This document shows positions 34,771 to 43,665 of a DNA stretch of 64,000 nucleotides, in pieces (the first letter of the stretch is position 1; each line of letters begins with the position of its first letter). The translations under genes were made by a program, and so were the position numbers. The stretch is taken from the NCBI GenBank assembly GCA_045657665.1, contig JAZOTN010000023.1:1-64000 (forward strand), in the 5' to 3' direction. The notes under the pieces are model-generated. The model saw only the letters and a program-made list of their open reading frames with translations, searched no databases and was not told the DNA's origin. The DNA comes from RUG12461 sp045657665. GTDB lineage: Bacteria; Bacillota; Clostridia; Lachnospirales; Lachnospiraceae.

Positions 34771-34980
34771 TTACATCCACTCTTTTTCAGGTTCCGTCCA
34801 GTCTACAGCGAGATACCCCTCTTCAAGCAAAGCTTTCGTGATCACTTCCCTGGTATGCGCCTTGTCATACGGAACCTTGAAAAGATAGGACGTGATATCC
34901 ACCGGAATGAGGCAGACACAATCATCCATAAACTGAGCACTTTTAATTAAAAGAATGGTTTCATCGATCAATACTCTCAT
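34771..34980 (-). CDS. Hypothetical small protein (69 residues)
   Basis: Not recognised. The protein has a mixed composition, with MRVLIDETILLIKSAQFMDDCVCLIP at the N-terminus and EKEWM at the end. The start at 34980 follows AAGGAGGACTTCCA; a longer frame begins at 35016. It is adjacent to the Dabb gene and co-oriented, so they may form one operon. Confidence 0.5.
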   Translation of the reverse strand: MRVLIDETILLIKSAQFMDDCVCLIPVDITSYLFKVPYDKAHTREVITKALLEEGYLAVDWTEPEKEWM

Positions 34981-35069
34981 TGGAAGTCCTCCTTGCTGAA
35001 ATTTATTTCCTTTCACATTATACTAAAGAACGAAATGATAGAAAAGAGGTGATCCTGTTTTTTTGCGTA

Positions 35070-35702
35070 TTATTCGGCTTCTTTTCCCATGGCGATCAGT
35101 GACCGCAAATACTCCATCAGCATACCGATACCGGTCGCATTTCCTCCTCCCCGTGGAATGATGATGTCTGCATACTTTTTTGATGGCTCAACAAATTCCT
35201 CATGCATGGGTTTTACTGTTGCGGCATACTGCTCCATAATTGACTCAATGCTCCGCGCACGCTCTGTCATATCACGCCGGATACGCCGCATCAGACGCTC
35301 ATCCGCATCGGTATCCACATAGATCTTGGCATCCATAAGGTCCCGAAGCTCTTTATTCTCCAGAATCAGGATCCCTTCAAGGATGATCACCGGCTTCGGC
35401 TCCACCGTGATCGTCTTATCAGACCGATTATGGATCGTATAATCGTAAACCGGGACTTCGATCCGATGACCCTTGATGAGATCCCGGACATCATTTGCCA
35501 TTCGCTCACTTTCAAACGAGTCCGGATGATCATAGTTTAACTGGCTTCTCTCTTCATACGTCATGTCATTATGCGCCTTATAATAACTGTCATGACTGAT
35601 CACAACCAGGTCATTCCCGAAATACTCCGCAATCTTGTTGACGATTGTTGTTTTCCCGGACGCTGTCCCACCTGCAACACCGACGACACAAACCTTATTC
35701 AT
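35070..35702 (-). CDS. udk: Uridine kinase
   Basis: The 210-residue protein carries GVAGGTASGKTTIVNKI (Walker A, about 6-22), the uridine-binding region FESERMANDVRDLIKG and VPVYDYTIHNRSDKT, VIILEGILIL (Walker B), and RRIRRDMTERARS (lid). It phosphorylates uridine and cytidine for salvage. The start at 35702 follows GGAGAGGGG, which lies inside the end of truA; a TruA-udk pair is translated in tandem. Confidence 0.93.
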   Translation of the reverse strand: MNKVCVVGVAGGTASGKTTIVNKIAEYFGNDLVVISHDSYYKAHNDMTYEERSQLNYDHPDSFESERMANDVRDLIKGHRIEVPVYDYTIHNRSDKTITVEPKPVIILEGILILENKELRDLMDAKIYVDTDADERLMRRIRRDMTERARSIESIMEQYAATVKPMHEEFVEPSKKYADIIIPRGGGNATGIGMLMEYLRSLIAMGKEAE

Positions 35703-35715
35703 GAACCCCTCTCCT

Positions 35716-36459
35716 TTACTCATAATCTACCTTCAAAAGCATCAATCCTTCCGCAGGAGCGGTCGGACCGGCAACACGTCGATCCCTTGCCTCCAGGATC
35801 TCCGCAACATGTTCCGGAGGATAGGCTCCCTTTCCGACCTCGAGCAATGTCCCGACAATGATCCGAACCATGTTTTGCAAAAAACCTCCTCCATGCAGAG
35901 TAAAAATGAGATACCCCTTTCGCTCCGTGATCTCAAGTGAATCCAGGATCCGCACTGTGGATTTTTTCATTCGTGCGTTTCCGCAAAAGCTTCGGAAATC
36001 ATGTTTTCCGATCAAATGTCGCGTCGCATCGCGCATTTTTTCTATATTTAAATCACAATTTAATACTGTGGTGTACCTCCGGTCAAACACAGGTTTTGCA
36101 TCCCCGATATAACAGGTGTACCGATAAGTTTTTCCAATCGCATTATACCGCGCATGAAAACGCTTCCCGGCAACTTTTACCTCTCGAACTGCAATATCCT
36201 CCGGCAGATAACGGTTCATGTAATCCCTGATCTTCTCTGGGGAAAGATCGGTATCCAAAAGCACATTGGCAACCATGGCTCTGGCATGAACACCTGCGTC
36301 TGTCCGGCCGGCGCCGATAACATCGATTGTTTCCCGGTTCGTCATCCGGCAGAGAACCGCTTCCAGCTTTCCCTGAATGGTATCCTTATCCGGCTGGTGT
36401 TCCCAGCCATAATAACGTGTTCCGTCATACGCAATGACAAGCTTATAATTGGATGTCAT
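35716..36459 (-). CDS. truA: tRNA pseudouridine synthase A
   Basis: The 247-residue enzyme shows the catalytic GAGRTDAGVHARAM (Asp at about residue 52), RKDFRSF-like stretch KHDFRSFCG, and FTLHGGGFLQNMVRIIVGTLLEVG near the end. It makes pseudouridine in the anticodon arm (positions 38-40) of tRNA. The normal length and motifs suggest a working gene. It follows 36443-37051 with a 17-base overlap, and overlaps the region of the udk start. Confidence 0.93.
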   Translation of the reverse strand: MTSNYKLVIAYDGTRYYGWEHQPDKDTIQGKLEAVLCRMTNRETIDVIGAGRTDAGVHARAMVANVLLDTDLSPEKIRDYMNRYLPEDIAVREVKVAGKRFHARYNAIGKTYRYTCYIGDAKPVFDRRYTTVLNCDLNIEKMRDATRHLIGKHDFRSFCGNARMKKSTVRILDSLEITERKGYLIFTLHGGGFLQNMVRIIVGTLLEVGKGAYPPEHVAEILEARDRRVAGPTAPAEGLMLLKVDYE

Positions 36460-37051
36460 GGAAATTTCCTTCCAGTATTTTCTTGCGATCCGATGGGTCG
36501 ATCGTGTTCAAACGCCCGTACCGGTTATAGATCGTGAGCAGATCTGTCGAACGTGCCGGCTTTTTTTCGCCGTTTTCGGTCACATACCGGACAAGCTGAT
36601 CCAGATCATGCTCAGCGATGATCTGATCGAGTATGTTCTCCTTTGGCTCCTCAACGGTTTGCTGCACCGCGGAAACGTTAGTGGCAGCGGATTCTTCCGG
36701 ATTATCTCCGGCATCGGTTTCCTGTTTGGAAGCAGGACCGTTCCAGATGCTGCTTAATATGCCGCGCACAAAAGACAGGATCCTTGTCCCGAGTTCCTTA
36801 AGCAGCTCCGGTATGGTGCGCTCGCTTTCTTCTGCATTGATGGCGCCAAGCTCAGCCTTTTTTTCGGGACTTACCGGGATCTTCTCTGTCTGCCTGCTCT
36901 GCTCCGTAGAAGACGGTTCATAAATAACTCCTTTTTCTTCGGAAACCGGGGCTGTGCCCGGCGATTCCTCTCCCTCTCTATTTACCGGAGATGATTTCGT
37001 AGGGTATGAATTATAATAATTGTCCAGACGTACTTTATCAATTCTCGGCAT
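36443..37051 (-). CDS. Hypothetical protein, disordered N-terminus
   Basis: Not recognised. The first 90 residues are Ser/Pro/Glu-rich and probably unstructured. The middle has TIPELLKELGTRILSFVRGILSSIWNG, which may be an amphipathic helix, and the last 60 residues form a compact helical block (ILDQIIAEHDLDQLVRYVTENGEKKPA). Both ends overlap neighbours: 14 bases with the ABC-F gene and 17 with truA, so it is embedded in a tight operon. Confidence 0.6.
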   Translation of the reverse strand: MPRIDKVRLDNYYNSYPTKSSPVNREGEESPGTAPVSEEKGVIYEPSSTEQSRQTEKIPVSPEKKAELGAINAEESERTIPELLKELGTRILSFVRGILSSIWNGPASKQETDAGDNPEESAATNVSAVQQTVEEPKENILDQIIAEHDLDQLVRYVTENGEKKPARSTDLLTIYNRYGRLNTIDPSDRKKILEGNFHDIQL

Positions 37052-38948
37052 ATTGTTTCAGTTCCTCCGAGATCAAATCCCACTCTTCCATAAGGGTAAG
37101 TACTGTCTGCTCCTGCTCATTCATCTTTTCCTGAAGCTCCGTCAGTTTTCCGTAACGCGCCTGATTTGCAGGATCCTCATATTCCTCCCGAAAAGAGGCG
37201 AGAAGCTCTTCTTCTGCTGCCAACATCTCTTCCAGTTTTTTCCGCTTCTTTTCCAGCTTCGAACGCTCTTTTCCGGGATTGATGACAACCGTCTTTTTAG
37301 GTTTTTCCTCTGGTTTGGAAGAAAAAAACTCCTCATCTTCCGTGTTTATCCGCTTTTCTTCATATTCCTCATAACCAAACGGATAAAAAGCAAGCGTGCC
37401 CTTTTCAAAGGACAGGAGCCGTGTCGCAACTTTCTTCACAAAATAGCGGTCATGCGACACAAAAATCACCGTCCCGGTATACCTTCTGAGCATGGATTCC
37501 AACGTTTCTTTCCCGATGATATCCATATGGTTCGTCGGCTCATCAAGAATCAGGATATTCGGGCGATATTTCAGGATCTTGCACAAAGCAAGCCGCACTT
37601 TCTCACCGCCGGATAACATATTGATCTCCTTAAAGACATCCTCTCCCGTAAACAAAAAGGCTCCGAGTGCGGAACGTACCTCTGTCTCCGTAAGTGAGGG
37701 AAATTCATCCCAAAAGTCCTGAATAACCTGTTTCTCACTTCGAATCTGCGCAATCTGCTGATCAAAATAGCCGATCTCCGCATGTACCCCGTAATGATAT
37801 TCGCCGGAAAGCGGAGGGAGAATACCGGTCAGCGTCTTCAAAAGAGTCGACTTCCCAAGCCCGTTTCCTCCGACGATTCCAAGCTTCTCTCCTCTTTTTA
37901 AATCTATATTTAATATACCAAGCGGCTTCTGATAACCAAAGGAAAGCTCCTCTGTATAAAGAACGTCTTTGCCTGTTTCTTTCTCCGGCTGAAATGCTGC
38001 ATGAAATGTCCGCTCGTCATATCGGTCCGGTGGTTCGATCCGGTTCATATGTTCGATCGCTTTCAGCTTGGATCTTGCCATCGCGGCTTTCGTCGGCTTT
38101 GCCTTAAACCGTTCTACAATCTCCTGAAGGCGCTTGATCTCTTTCTGCTGGGCGCAATAATCTTTCTTTTGCTTTTCGTAGAGTTCCCTTTTACGAACCA
38201 CAAAATCAGAATAGTTCCCGACATAACGCCTCGTCAGGCCGTGCTCCACTTCATAAACCGTTTCGGCAATATGGTCGAGAAACATGCGGTCATGTGACAC
38301 TACAACGACTGCCTTGTCATAATTTCTCAGATACCCCTCCAGCCATTCAACGGTCAGAACATCCAGATGATTGGTCGGTTCGTCGAGAAGAAGGATGTCC
38401 GGATGAGATAAAAGCATACGGATAAATGCAATCTTGGTCTGCTGTCCTCCGGAAAACTCCTGCAGCGGCTTCTTCTTATCGATCTCCGAGAAGCCGAATT
38501 TCCGAACCAGGGTCTCATACTCTTTTTCGTAATAATACCCGCCGGCTTCTTTAAACGCTTCCTCTGCCCTTGTGTACGCGTTTACCTTGTCCTCGGAGTA
38601 ATCCGTTTCCAGATCCTTCGCCATCTGATCCAGCTCGGCTTTCTTTTCCTCTGTTGCGGAAAGCTCCTTTCGAAGCTCCTCTTCCAGTGTTATGGATGGA
38701 TCATCAAATGCCGTCTGTTTCAGATACCCGATAACAGGGTTTCCGGTTGTAGAAAAAAAAGCCTCCTCGTCACTGCTGTTTTTTTCAAAAGGAATCTCCC
38801 CGGAGATGAGCTTAAGCAGCGTGGTTTTCCCGGAACCATTCCTGCCGACTACCGCAATCTTTTCTTTTTCCCTGATTTCAAAAGTGGCGTCCTCCAGTAC
38901 CGTATGATCGGCAAACTGAACAACGCCATGATTGATCTTTAGTAACAT
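37038..38948 (-). CDS. ABC-F family ATPase
   Basis: The protein (636 residues) has two nucleotide-binding domains with Walker A GRNGSGKTTLLK (about 36-47) and GGNGLGKSTLLK (about 355-366), signatures EFSGGQQTKIAF and MLSGGEKVRLAL, and Walker B ILLLDEPTNHLD and ILILDEPTNHMD. A charged linker between the domains and a coiled-coil C-terminus are visible, with no membrane part. Such proteins act on ribosomes, some giving resistance to ribosome-targeting antibiotics. I cannot assign a subclass. Confidence 0.9.
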   Translation of the reverse strand: MLLKINHGVVQFADHTVLEDATFEIREKEKIAVVGRNGSGKTTLLKLISGEIPFEKNSSDEEAFFSTTGNPVIGYLKQTAFDDPSITLEEELRKELSATEEKKAELDQMAKDLETDYSEDKVNAYTRAEEAFKEAGGYYYEKEYETLVRKFGFSEIDKKKPLQEFSGGQQTKIAFIRMLLSHPDILLLDEPTNHLDVLTVEWLEGYLRNYDKAVVVVSHDRMFLDHIAETVYEVEHGLTRRYVGNYSDFVVRKRELYEKQKKDYCAQQKEIKRLQEIVERFKAKPTKAAMARSKLKAIEHMNRIEPPDRYDERTFHAAFQPEKETGKDVLYTEELSFGYQKPLGILNIDLKRGEKLGIVGGNGLGKSTLLKTLTGILPPLSGEYHYGVHAEIGYFDQQIAQIRSEKQVIQDFWDEFPSLTETEVRSALGAFLFTGEDVFKEINMLSGGEKVRLALCKILKYRPNILILDEPTNHMDIIGKETLESMLRRYTGTVIFVSHDRYFVKKVATRLLSFEKGTLAFYPFGYEEYEEKRINTEDEEFFSSKPEEKPKKTVVINPGKERSKLEKKRKKLEEMLAAEEELLASFREEYEDPANQARYGKLTELQEKMNEQEQTVLTLMEEWDLISEELKQYAEN

Positions 38949-38954
38949 TGTTAT

Positions 38955-39551
38955 CTATGATTCCGTATCTTCTTTTTTCTCTTTATCGCGCGATGTTTTT
39001 CCTTTTTTCGGTCTCTTTATCTCGTTCCAGGCCTTGTATGCAGCGGTTTTATCACGTGTGGAGGAGATTTCCGTGTCTTCGTAACGCACGGTTTCCTTTC
39101 CTTCCTCATCCGTAGTCGTCTCGATAACCTTTCGCTCCGCGATCGAATAGGTTCCCTTGTCAAAATGGAAGACCATCAGCTTTCCTTCGTCTTCACAGGT
39201 CCCGAGGTCAAAGGAGCGGATAGCGTCTTTGCCCGAATCCGGTTGATATCCGGCCTGTTTCTTCGGCTCACGCTCTCTGGAAAAATTCTTATTTTCACTG
39301 TTATTTCTTCCGGATCTGTGGCTGTTTCTTCTGTTTCGGCCGCTTCCTCCGGCATTTCCGCTGTTTCCGCCTGTCTTCTCCGTATTTGGGTTCTGGTTCT
39401 GCTTTGTATAACCGCCGTTTGCAAGGCTTTTCTGCTGAGAATTATTATTCGCGTTCTGCTGATTCCCGTCAGAGGTTTTTTTTCTTCTGCGGTTATAATG
39501 ACGGCGCTTCTGATCGCCGGTTTTTGCCTTTTTTTCTTTTGTTTCTTCCAT
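38955..39551 (-). CDS. Hypothetical basic, Asn/Arg-rich protein
   Basis: Not recognised. Residues 1-100 are Lys/Arg/Asn/Gly-rich with RRRK, NGGNSGN and RSGRN stretches and look disordered and nucleic-acid binding. The C-terminal part has a beta-rich stretch (KLMVFHFDKGTYSIAERKVI) and a Lys-rich end. It lies 6 bases before the ABC-F gene, in the same operon. Confidence 0.55.
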   Translation of the reverse strand: MEETKEKKAKTGDQKRRHYNRRRKKTSDGNQQNANNNSQQKSLANGGYTKQNQNPNTEKTGGNSGNAGGSGRNRRNSHRSGRNNSENKNFSREREPKKQAGYQPDSGKDAIRSFDLGTCEDEGKLMVFHFDKGTYSIAERKVIETTTDEEGKETVRYEDTEISSTRDKTAAYKAWNEIKRPKKGKTSRDKEKKEDTES

Positions 39552-39577
39552 ATTGTCTCACCTTTGACATCGCAACT

Positions 39578-40438
39578 TTACGATGCAATATCCTCAGCCT
39601 TTACACCGGCTTCTACGTCCACCATTTCAATTGTTGTTTCCGGCCGGACATCTTCTGTGTTCTCCTCCGCAGGTCCGTTGTTGACAAAGCGGCTCAGGAT
39701 CTTTTCGCTAACAAAGCGCTTGATCTTTTTCTTGAAAACCATGAAAAGAATAAAACACCCGAGCGCGATCAGACAGATCGCGATAAGCGCCCCGATATGT
39801 CCGTCCAGGATCAAAGATCCGCACCAGATAAACAGCAAAATGCCGGGGAAACACCCCACCATGATCGCCAGCAAAAAGTTTTTGAAAGTAATCTCGGTTT
39901 TTGCAGCAATATAGGGCACGAGTCCGTTTGGAACGATCGGGATCACACAAAGCGCCGCTGTAATGTATCCCGGATATTTCGTACGCTGCAGAAGCGAAGT
40001 CGCATACTCTTCGCTGTCCTTTTTTTTCTTTCTGCTGGAGAGGATCTGTTCGGAAATCCCGCCCATTTTGCGTGCAAAAAGAAACACTGCACCGTTACTT
40101 ACCACGTAGGTGATATAACAGATAACCGTTCCCCAGAATTTCCCATATACAAGGCCTGCTGCCACGTAAATCGGAATTCCCGGAAAAACGATCGTGATCG
40201 TCTGTAAAATCTGCAGCGCAACGAGGATCACCATACCGATCTTGCCCTGACTACGGAGGAAATTACTGATCTCGTCTACTTCTCCGTCTTTCAGCAGTTG
40301 GATCAGGGTCGGCATGAGATTTCTGACAAGGTAAAACACCGTAAAGAGAACGACCACCAGAAAGATCACAAAGACTGCGGTCTTTATCCTGCGGGCAATG
40401 CGTCCGTCCTTGGCTAGTTCTCTGATCTTTTCCGCCAT
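39578..40438 (-). CDS. TVP38/TMEM64 family membrane protein
   Basis: The 286-residue protein has five or six membrane helices and the SNARE-associated signature region FPGIPIYVAAGLVYGKFWGTVICY (about 90-113) and KYPGYITAALCVIPIVPNGLVPYIAA (about 155-180). DedA/TVP38 proteins are linked to lipid transport or scrambling. A 60-residue acidic tail follows. It is the first gene of the run to the basic protein and the ABC-F gene, with 26-base spacing. Confidence 0.8.
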   Translation of the reverse strand: MAEKIRELAKDGRIARRIKTAVFVIFLVVVLFTVFYLVRNLMPTLIQLLKDGEVDEISNFLRSQGKIGMVILVALQILQTITIVFPGIPIYVAAGLVYGKFWGTVICYITYVVSNGAVFLFARKMGGISEQILSSRKKKKDSEEYATSLLQRTKYPGYITAALCVIPIVPNGLVPYIAAKTEITFKNFLLAIMVGCFPGILLFIWCGSLILDGHIGALIAICLIALGCFILFMVFKKKIKRFVSEKILSRFVNNGPAEENTEDVRPETTIEMVDVEAGVKAEDIAS

Positions 40439-40525
40439 AAAGTATCCTCTCTATAAACAATAAGAAGATAATCACTCCGAAAAGTATACGGTGGAACTAC
40501 CAAAATGTCAAGAATTCACGCTGTT

Positions 40526-42964
40526 TTACTCATTTATGGCCTTCACCAGACGCCATGCCAACTGGACGATCCTTCCCGCGCAAAGTTCCAGATCCTCTCT
40601 GCTCAACTTGCAGGATGGATTCCCGCCATGGAGCGCAGCCATGACATTCCGGAAATCTGAAGCATTCCCCGGCATAAACAGGTCATTCCCGGCATAAATC
40701 GCCGGTGCAGCGGTTGCGACCTTGTAAAACGCTTTCCGATCTTTCATTACCGGAATCACCCAGTCGGACATAACAAGTCCTTCATATCCCCATTCCTCGC
40801 GCAATACCGTCTTTAGGAGGTCTGCTCTGGCAGATGTATGAACGCCGTTCAGGAGGTTATAAGAGGTCATCAGCGCCGCCGGATTGCTTTCGCGGATCGC
40901 GATCTCAAATCCCTTCAGATAAATTTCACGAAGCGTCCGCTCACTCATGGAGCTGCTATTCTGAGCGCGGTTCGTCTCCTGATTGTTGCAGCAAAAATGC
41001 TTGATCGTCGTTCCGCGTCCCGGATGACGCTGAACGCCGCGCGTGATAGCGGCTGCGGAAAGTCCGGAAACAAGCGGATCCTCCGAATAGTATTCAAAGT
41101 TGCGTCCGCATAACGGATTTCTCTGAATATTCATGCCGGGTGCCAGCCAGAGGTGCACACCGAAAAGCTCCATCTCTTCTCCGACAATGTTGCCGCATGT
41201 TTCAAGAACCTCATCGGAGCAGCTTTGTGCCAGCGCCGTTCCGATCGGGATCGCTGTACAATATTGATGAAGGATGGTTCCTTTCGCGCTTCCGGCTTTC
41301 TTCAGTATCGCTTTTTCAACCGGTCCGAGAAAATCAGTCATCCCCGGCAAAAGGGAATCCCCCGCCGTATGCGCACCTTTTTCGTCCCTGACATAATCCT
41401 TGGAAAGACGGAGGCCCGCAGGGCCGTCTGCAAGGATCAGAACCGGTACGTCTTCCACGTTGCACGTAGTTTCACCTGCAGCTCCCGCCACCTGTGTTGC
41501 GGAATCCCCGATAACACCACTGAGCACGTTGTTTTCAAAATGACCGATGCAAAGGGAAACCAGCTCTTCGTCGGAAAGCTCTTTTACAAAGGTCTTTGTT
41601 TCTTCGGAAAGCTCCGGATAACCGGCCTTTTGAAGCTCCTCCACCTGACCTGAGGATATCTTCACACTTGGAAGATCGGAAAGCTTTTCCTTTGTGCTCT
41701 GCTTTTCCGGCTTATAATCTTGAAAATCGATCTCTCCCGCAACCGCACTTACCTTCTTAACGATCTGCTCTCTTGCCAGAGATAATACGGCAACCGGTTT
41801 CGTGTCACGGCTGGAAGTCCCGATTCGAAGGATGTAATTCCCTTTTTCCAGAACAAAGGCCTCCCTCTCCCTGTCATAGGATGCCAAATCCCTTAAGTCA
41901 AAGCAAAGTTCCACTTCCTCGGAATCCTTTGGGGCAAGCTCCTTTGTTTTTTTGAATGCTGCCAGCGACTGAAACGGCTGATCCAGCTTTCCGTCAGGAA
42001 CCGATACATAGAGTTGCACCACCTCTTTGCCCTTGCTTTCCCCTTTGTTTTTGACCTTTGTCTTCACGGAAACCATCGTTTTCTCAACATCCACAGATGT
42101 CTTTCCAAGCTCGAACAAGGTATAGGAAAGCCCATAGCCAAACGGGAACAACGGTGTTTTCCCGACCGTATCCAAATATCGGTATCCGACATAGATCCCT
42201 TCCCGGTAATCTGTGTCATCTTTTGACCCGAATGTACCTACATGAGGATAATCTTCCATTTTTGCCCATGTTGCGGTCAGTTTTCCTGAGGGGTAGGATC
42301 TGCCGAGCAGTACATCGGCAAGCGCAAGGCCCGTTACCGCGCCCAGCTGGCTCAAAAGAAGAATGTTGGAGACATCCTGAACCGGCGAAAGATCGACCAC
42401 GCCACCTACATTCAAAACAAGAAGGAACCGTTTATACTGTTTTTGAAGCGCAAGGATATCTCTTACCTCTGTCGTCGTCAGCTCAAAATCCCCCTTTTTC
42501 GTTGTACGATCCGCCCCTTCTCCGCAGATACGTGCCAGCACATACACCGCCGTATCGCCTCTCCCTTCCAGCGGGATCTCGTAATCCGGTTCCGGCATAA
42601 CGGCGCCCATCCCAAGCACAGAGGGCAGGACATGCATGCGTTTTGCCTGCCTTTTTATCTCATCCACAAAACGACGGTGTGCATCCGCACGCACTGCATC
42701 ATACGTTTCAAGCCAGTCTTTAGTAGTGATGCTGAATCCTTCTCTCTCAAGGCCCCGCTCCACGGAAATCACATACCGCGAATTAACATCCCCGGAACCT
42801 GTTCCACCTTTGATCGTTCTTCTGGCGCCGCTCCCAAACAGAGCGATCTCTCCGGGCTGTGAGAGCGGGAAATCCCCATTGCTCTTTAACAGCACCATAC
42901 ACTCCGGTGCGAGCCTTCGAAGTCTTTTCAGATGCTTTTTTTCATACTCCTGAAACGTTTGCAT
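40526..42964 (-). CDS. Circularly permuted GH3 beta-glucosidase
   Basis: The 812 residues carry the usual GH3 domains in swapped order. The C-terminal catalytic-acid domain comes first (GEIALFGSGARRTIKGGTGSGDVN, about 38-61, and FLLVLNVGGVVDLSP, about 180), then GYGLSYT and a fibronectin-III-like domain, and last the N-terminal barrel. In the barrel WGYEGLVMSDWV carries the nucleophile Asp (about 734), and LWLAPGMNIQRNPLCGRNFEYYSEDP is the substrate-binding stretch. The same permutation is known from Butyrivibrio fibrisolvens and Ruminococcus albus glucosidases. There is no signal peptide, so it is probably cytosolic and acts on imported cellodextrins. Confidence 0.88.
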   Translation of the reverse strand: MQTFQEYEKKHLKRLRRLAPECMVLLKSNGDFPLSQPGEIALFGSGARRTIKGGTGSGDVNSRYVISVERGLEREGFSITTKDWLETYDAVRADAHRRFVDEIKRQAKRMHVLPSVLGMGAVMPEPDYEIPLEGRGDTAVYVLARICGEGADRTTKKGDFELTTTEVRDILALQKQYKRFLLVLNVGGVVDLSPVQDVSNILLLSQLGAVTGLALADVLLGRSYPSGKLTATWAKMEDYPHVGTFGSKDDTDYREGIYVGYRYLDTVGKTPLFPFGYGLSYTLFELGKTSVDVEKTMVSVKTKVKNKGESKGKEVVQLYVSVPDGKLDQPFQSLAAFKKTKELAPKDSEEVELCFDLRDLASYDREREAFVLEKGNYILRIGTSSRDTKPVAVLSLAREQIVKKVSAVAGEIDFQDYKPEKQSTKEKLSDLPSVKISSGQVEELQKAGYPELSEETKTFVKELSDEELVSLCIGHFENNVLSGVIGDSATQVAGAAGETTCNVEDVPVLILADGPAGLRLSKDYVRDEKGAHTAGDSLLPGMTDFLGPVEKAILKKAGSAKGTILHQYCTAIPIGTALAQSCSDEVLETCGNIVGEEMELFGVHLWLAPGMNIQRNPLCGRNFEYYSEDPLVSGLSAAAITRGVQRHPGRGTTIKHFCCNNQETNRAQNSSSMSERTLREIYLKGFEIAIRESNPAALMTSYNLLNGVHTSARADLLKTVLREEWGYEGLVMSDWVIPVMKDRKAFYKVATAAPAIYAGNDLFMPGNASDFRNVMAALHGGNPSCKLSREDLELCAGRIVQLAWRLVKAINE

Positions 42965-42979
42965 GACACTACCCCCTTT

Positions 42980-43591
42980 TTATTGATTCGGTATTCTCTT
43001 CTTCTCTATCAGTTTAAATCCCTGATCTGTCAGTTCCGCACGATAATAATCCCCGTTTCCGGCTACAAATCGGAAATGATGGTCTCCTCCCTCTGTTAAG
43101 CGTTCGGAAAGGATCGTCATAATCGTGCTCGCATGTATGAGGAAAGCCGCTCCTACACCCGGATGCTTGATTTCCCCGGACATTTTGAGCTCTGTCACAA
43201 TCTGATCAAATGCAATGAGCGTTCTCTGTTTAACCAGCTCATCATCTTCACCGTCCGGAAACGGAAGCTTCCCGCAGCTTCTGACCCAGGCCTGATAGGG
43301 CTCATCATCCTTCAGATCCGGATATGCCTTTCCCTCATAACGGCCATAGCTTTTCTCACGAAAACCGGGGATCACAAGCGGCCATGCTTCCGGATAGATC
43401 ACCTGTGCCGATTCTATGCAGCGCCGCAGCGGCGAAGAATAAACCCTGCGTGCCTCCGGGTAAAACCCGGACCGCTTGGCTTTCAGCAGCTGAACCTTTC
43501 CTTCCAGACATAGGGGCTCATCTGTTGATCCGATATACTGGCTTTTTTTGCTTCCTTCTGTCTGACCGTGACGAATCAGAATGATCTCCAT
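42980..43591 (-). CDS. Histidine phosphatase family protein
   Basis: The protein (203 residues) starts MEIILIRHGQTEGS, the catalytic RHG motif, has SSPLRRCIESAQV (about 52-64) and a second His in FLIHASTIMTIL (about 150), and EKSYGRYEGKAY. It has the cofactor-dependent phosphoglycerate-mutase fold and could be an alpha-ribazole phosphatase-like or other phosphatase. It sits 15 bases upstream of the GH3 gene in the same direction. Confidence 0.8.
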   Translation of the reverse strand: MEIILIRHGQTEGSKKSQYIGSTDEPLCLEGKVQLLKAKRSGFYPEARRVYSSPLRRCIESAQVIYPEAWPLVIPGFREKSYGRYEGKAYPDLKDDEPYQAWVRSCGKLPFPDGEDDELVKQRTLIAFDQIVTELKMSGEIKHPGVGAAFLIHASTIMTILSERLTEGGDHHFRFVAGNGDYYRAELTDQGFKLIEKKRIPNQ

Positions 43592-43609
43592 AAATTAATT
43601 CCTGTTTTA

Positions 43610-43638
43610 AAAACGGGGTCAAACACTGACCCCGTTTT
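43610..43638. terminator. Perfect 12-bp hairpin terminator
   Basis: AAAACGGGGTCA (43610-43621) and TGACCCCGTTTT (43627-43638) pair perfectly around a 5-base loop. T-rich sequence follows on the - strand, so it ends the chemoreceptor transcript (43666-45438). Confidence 0.9.
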
Positions 43639-43665
43639 GTATGCGATAGAAACCGGTTCTGCCGG

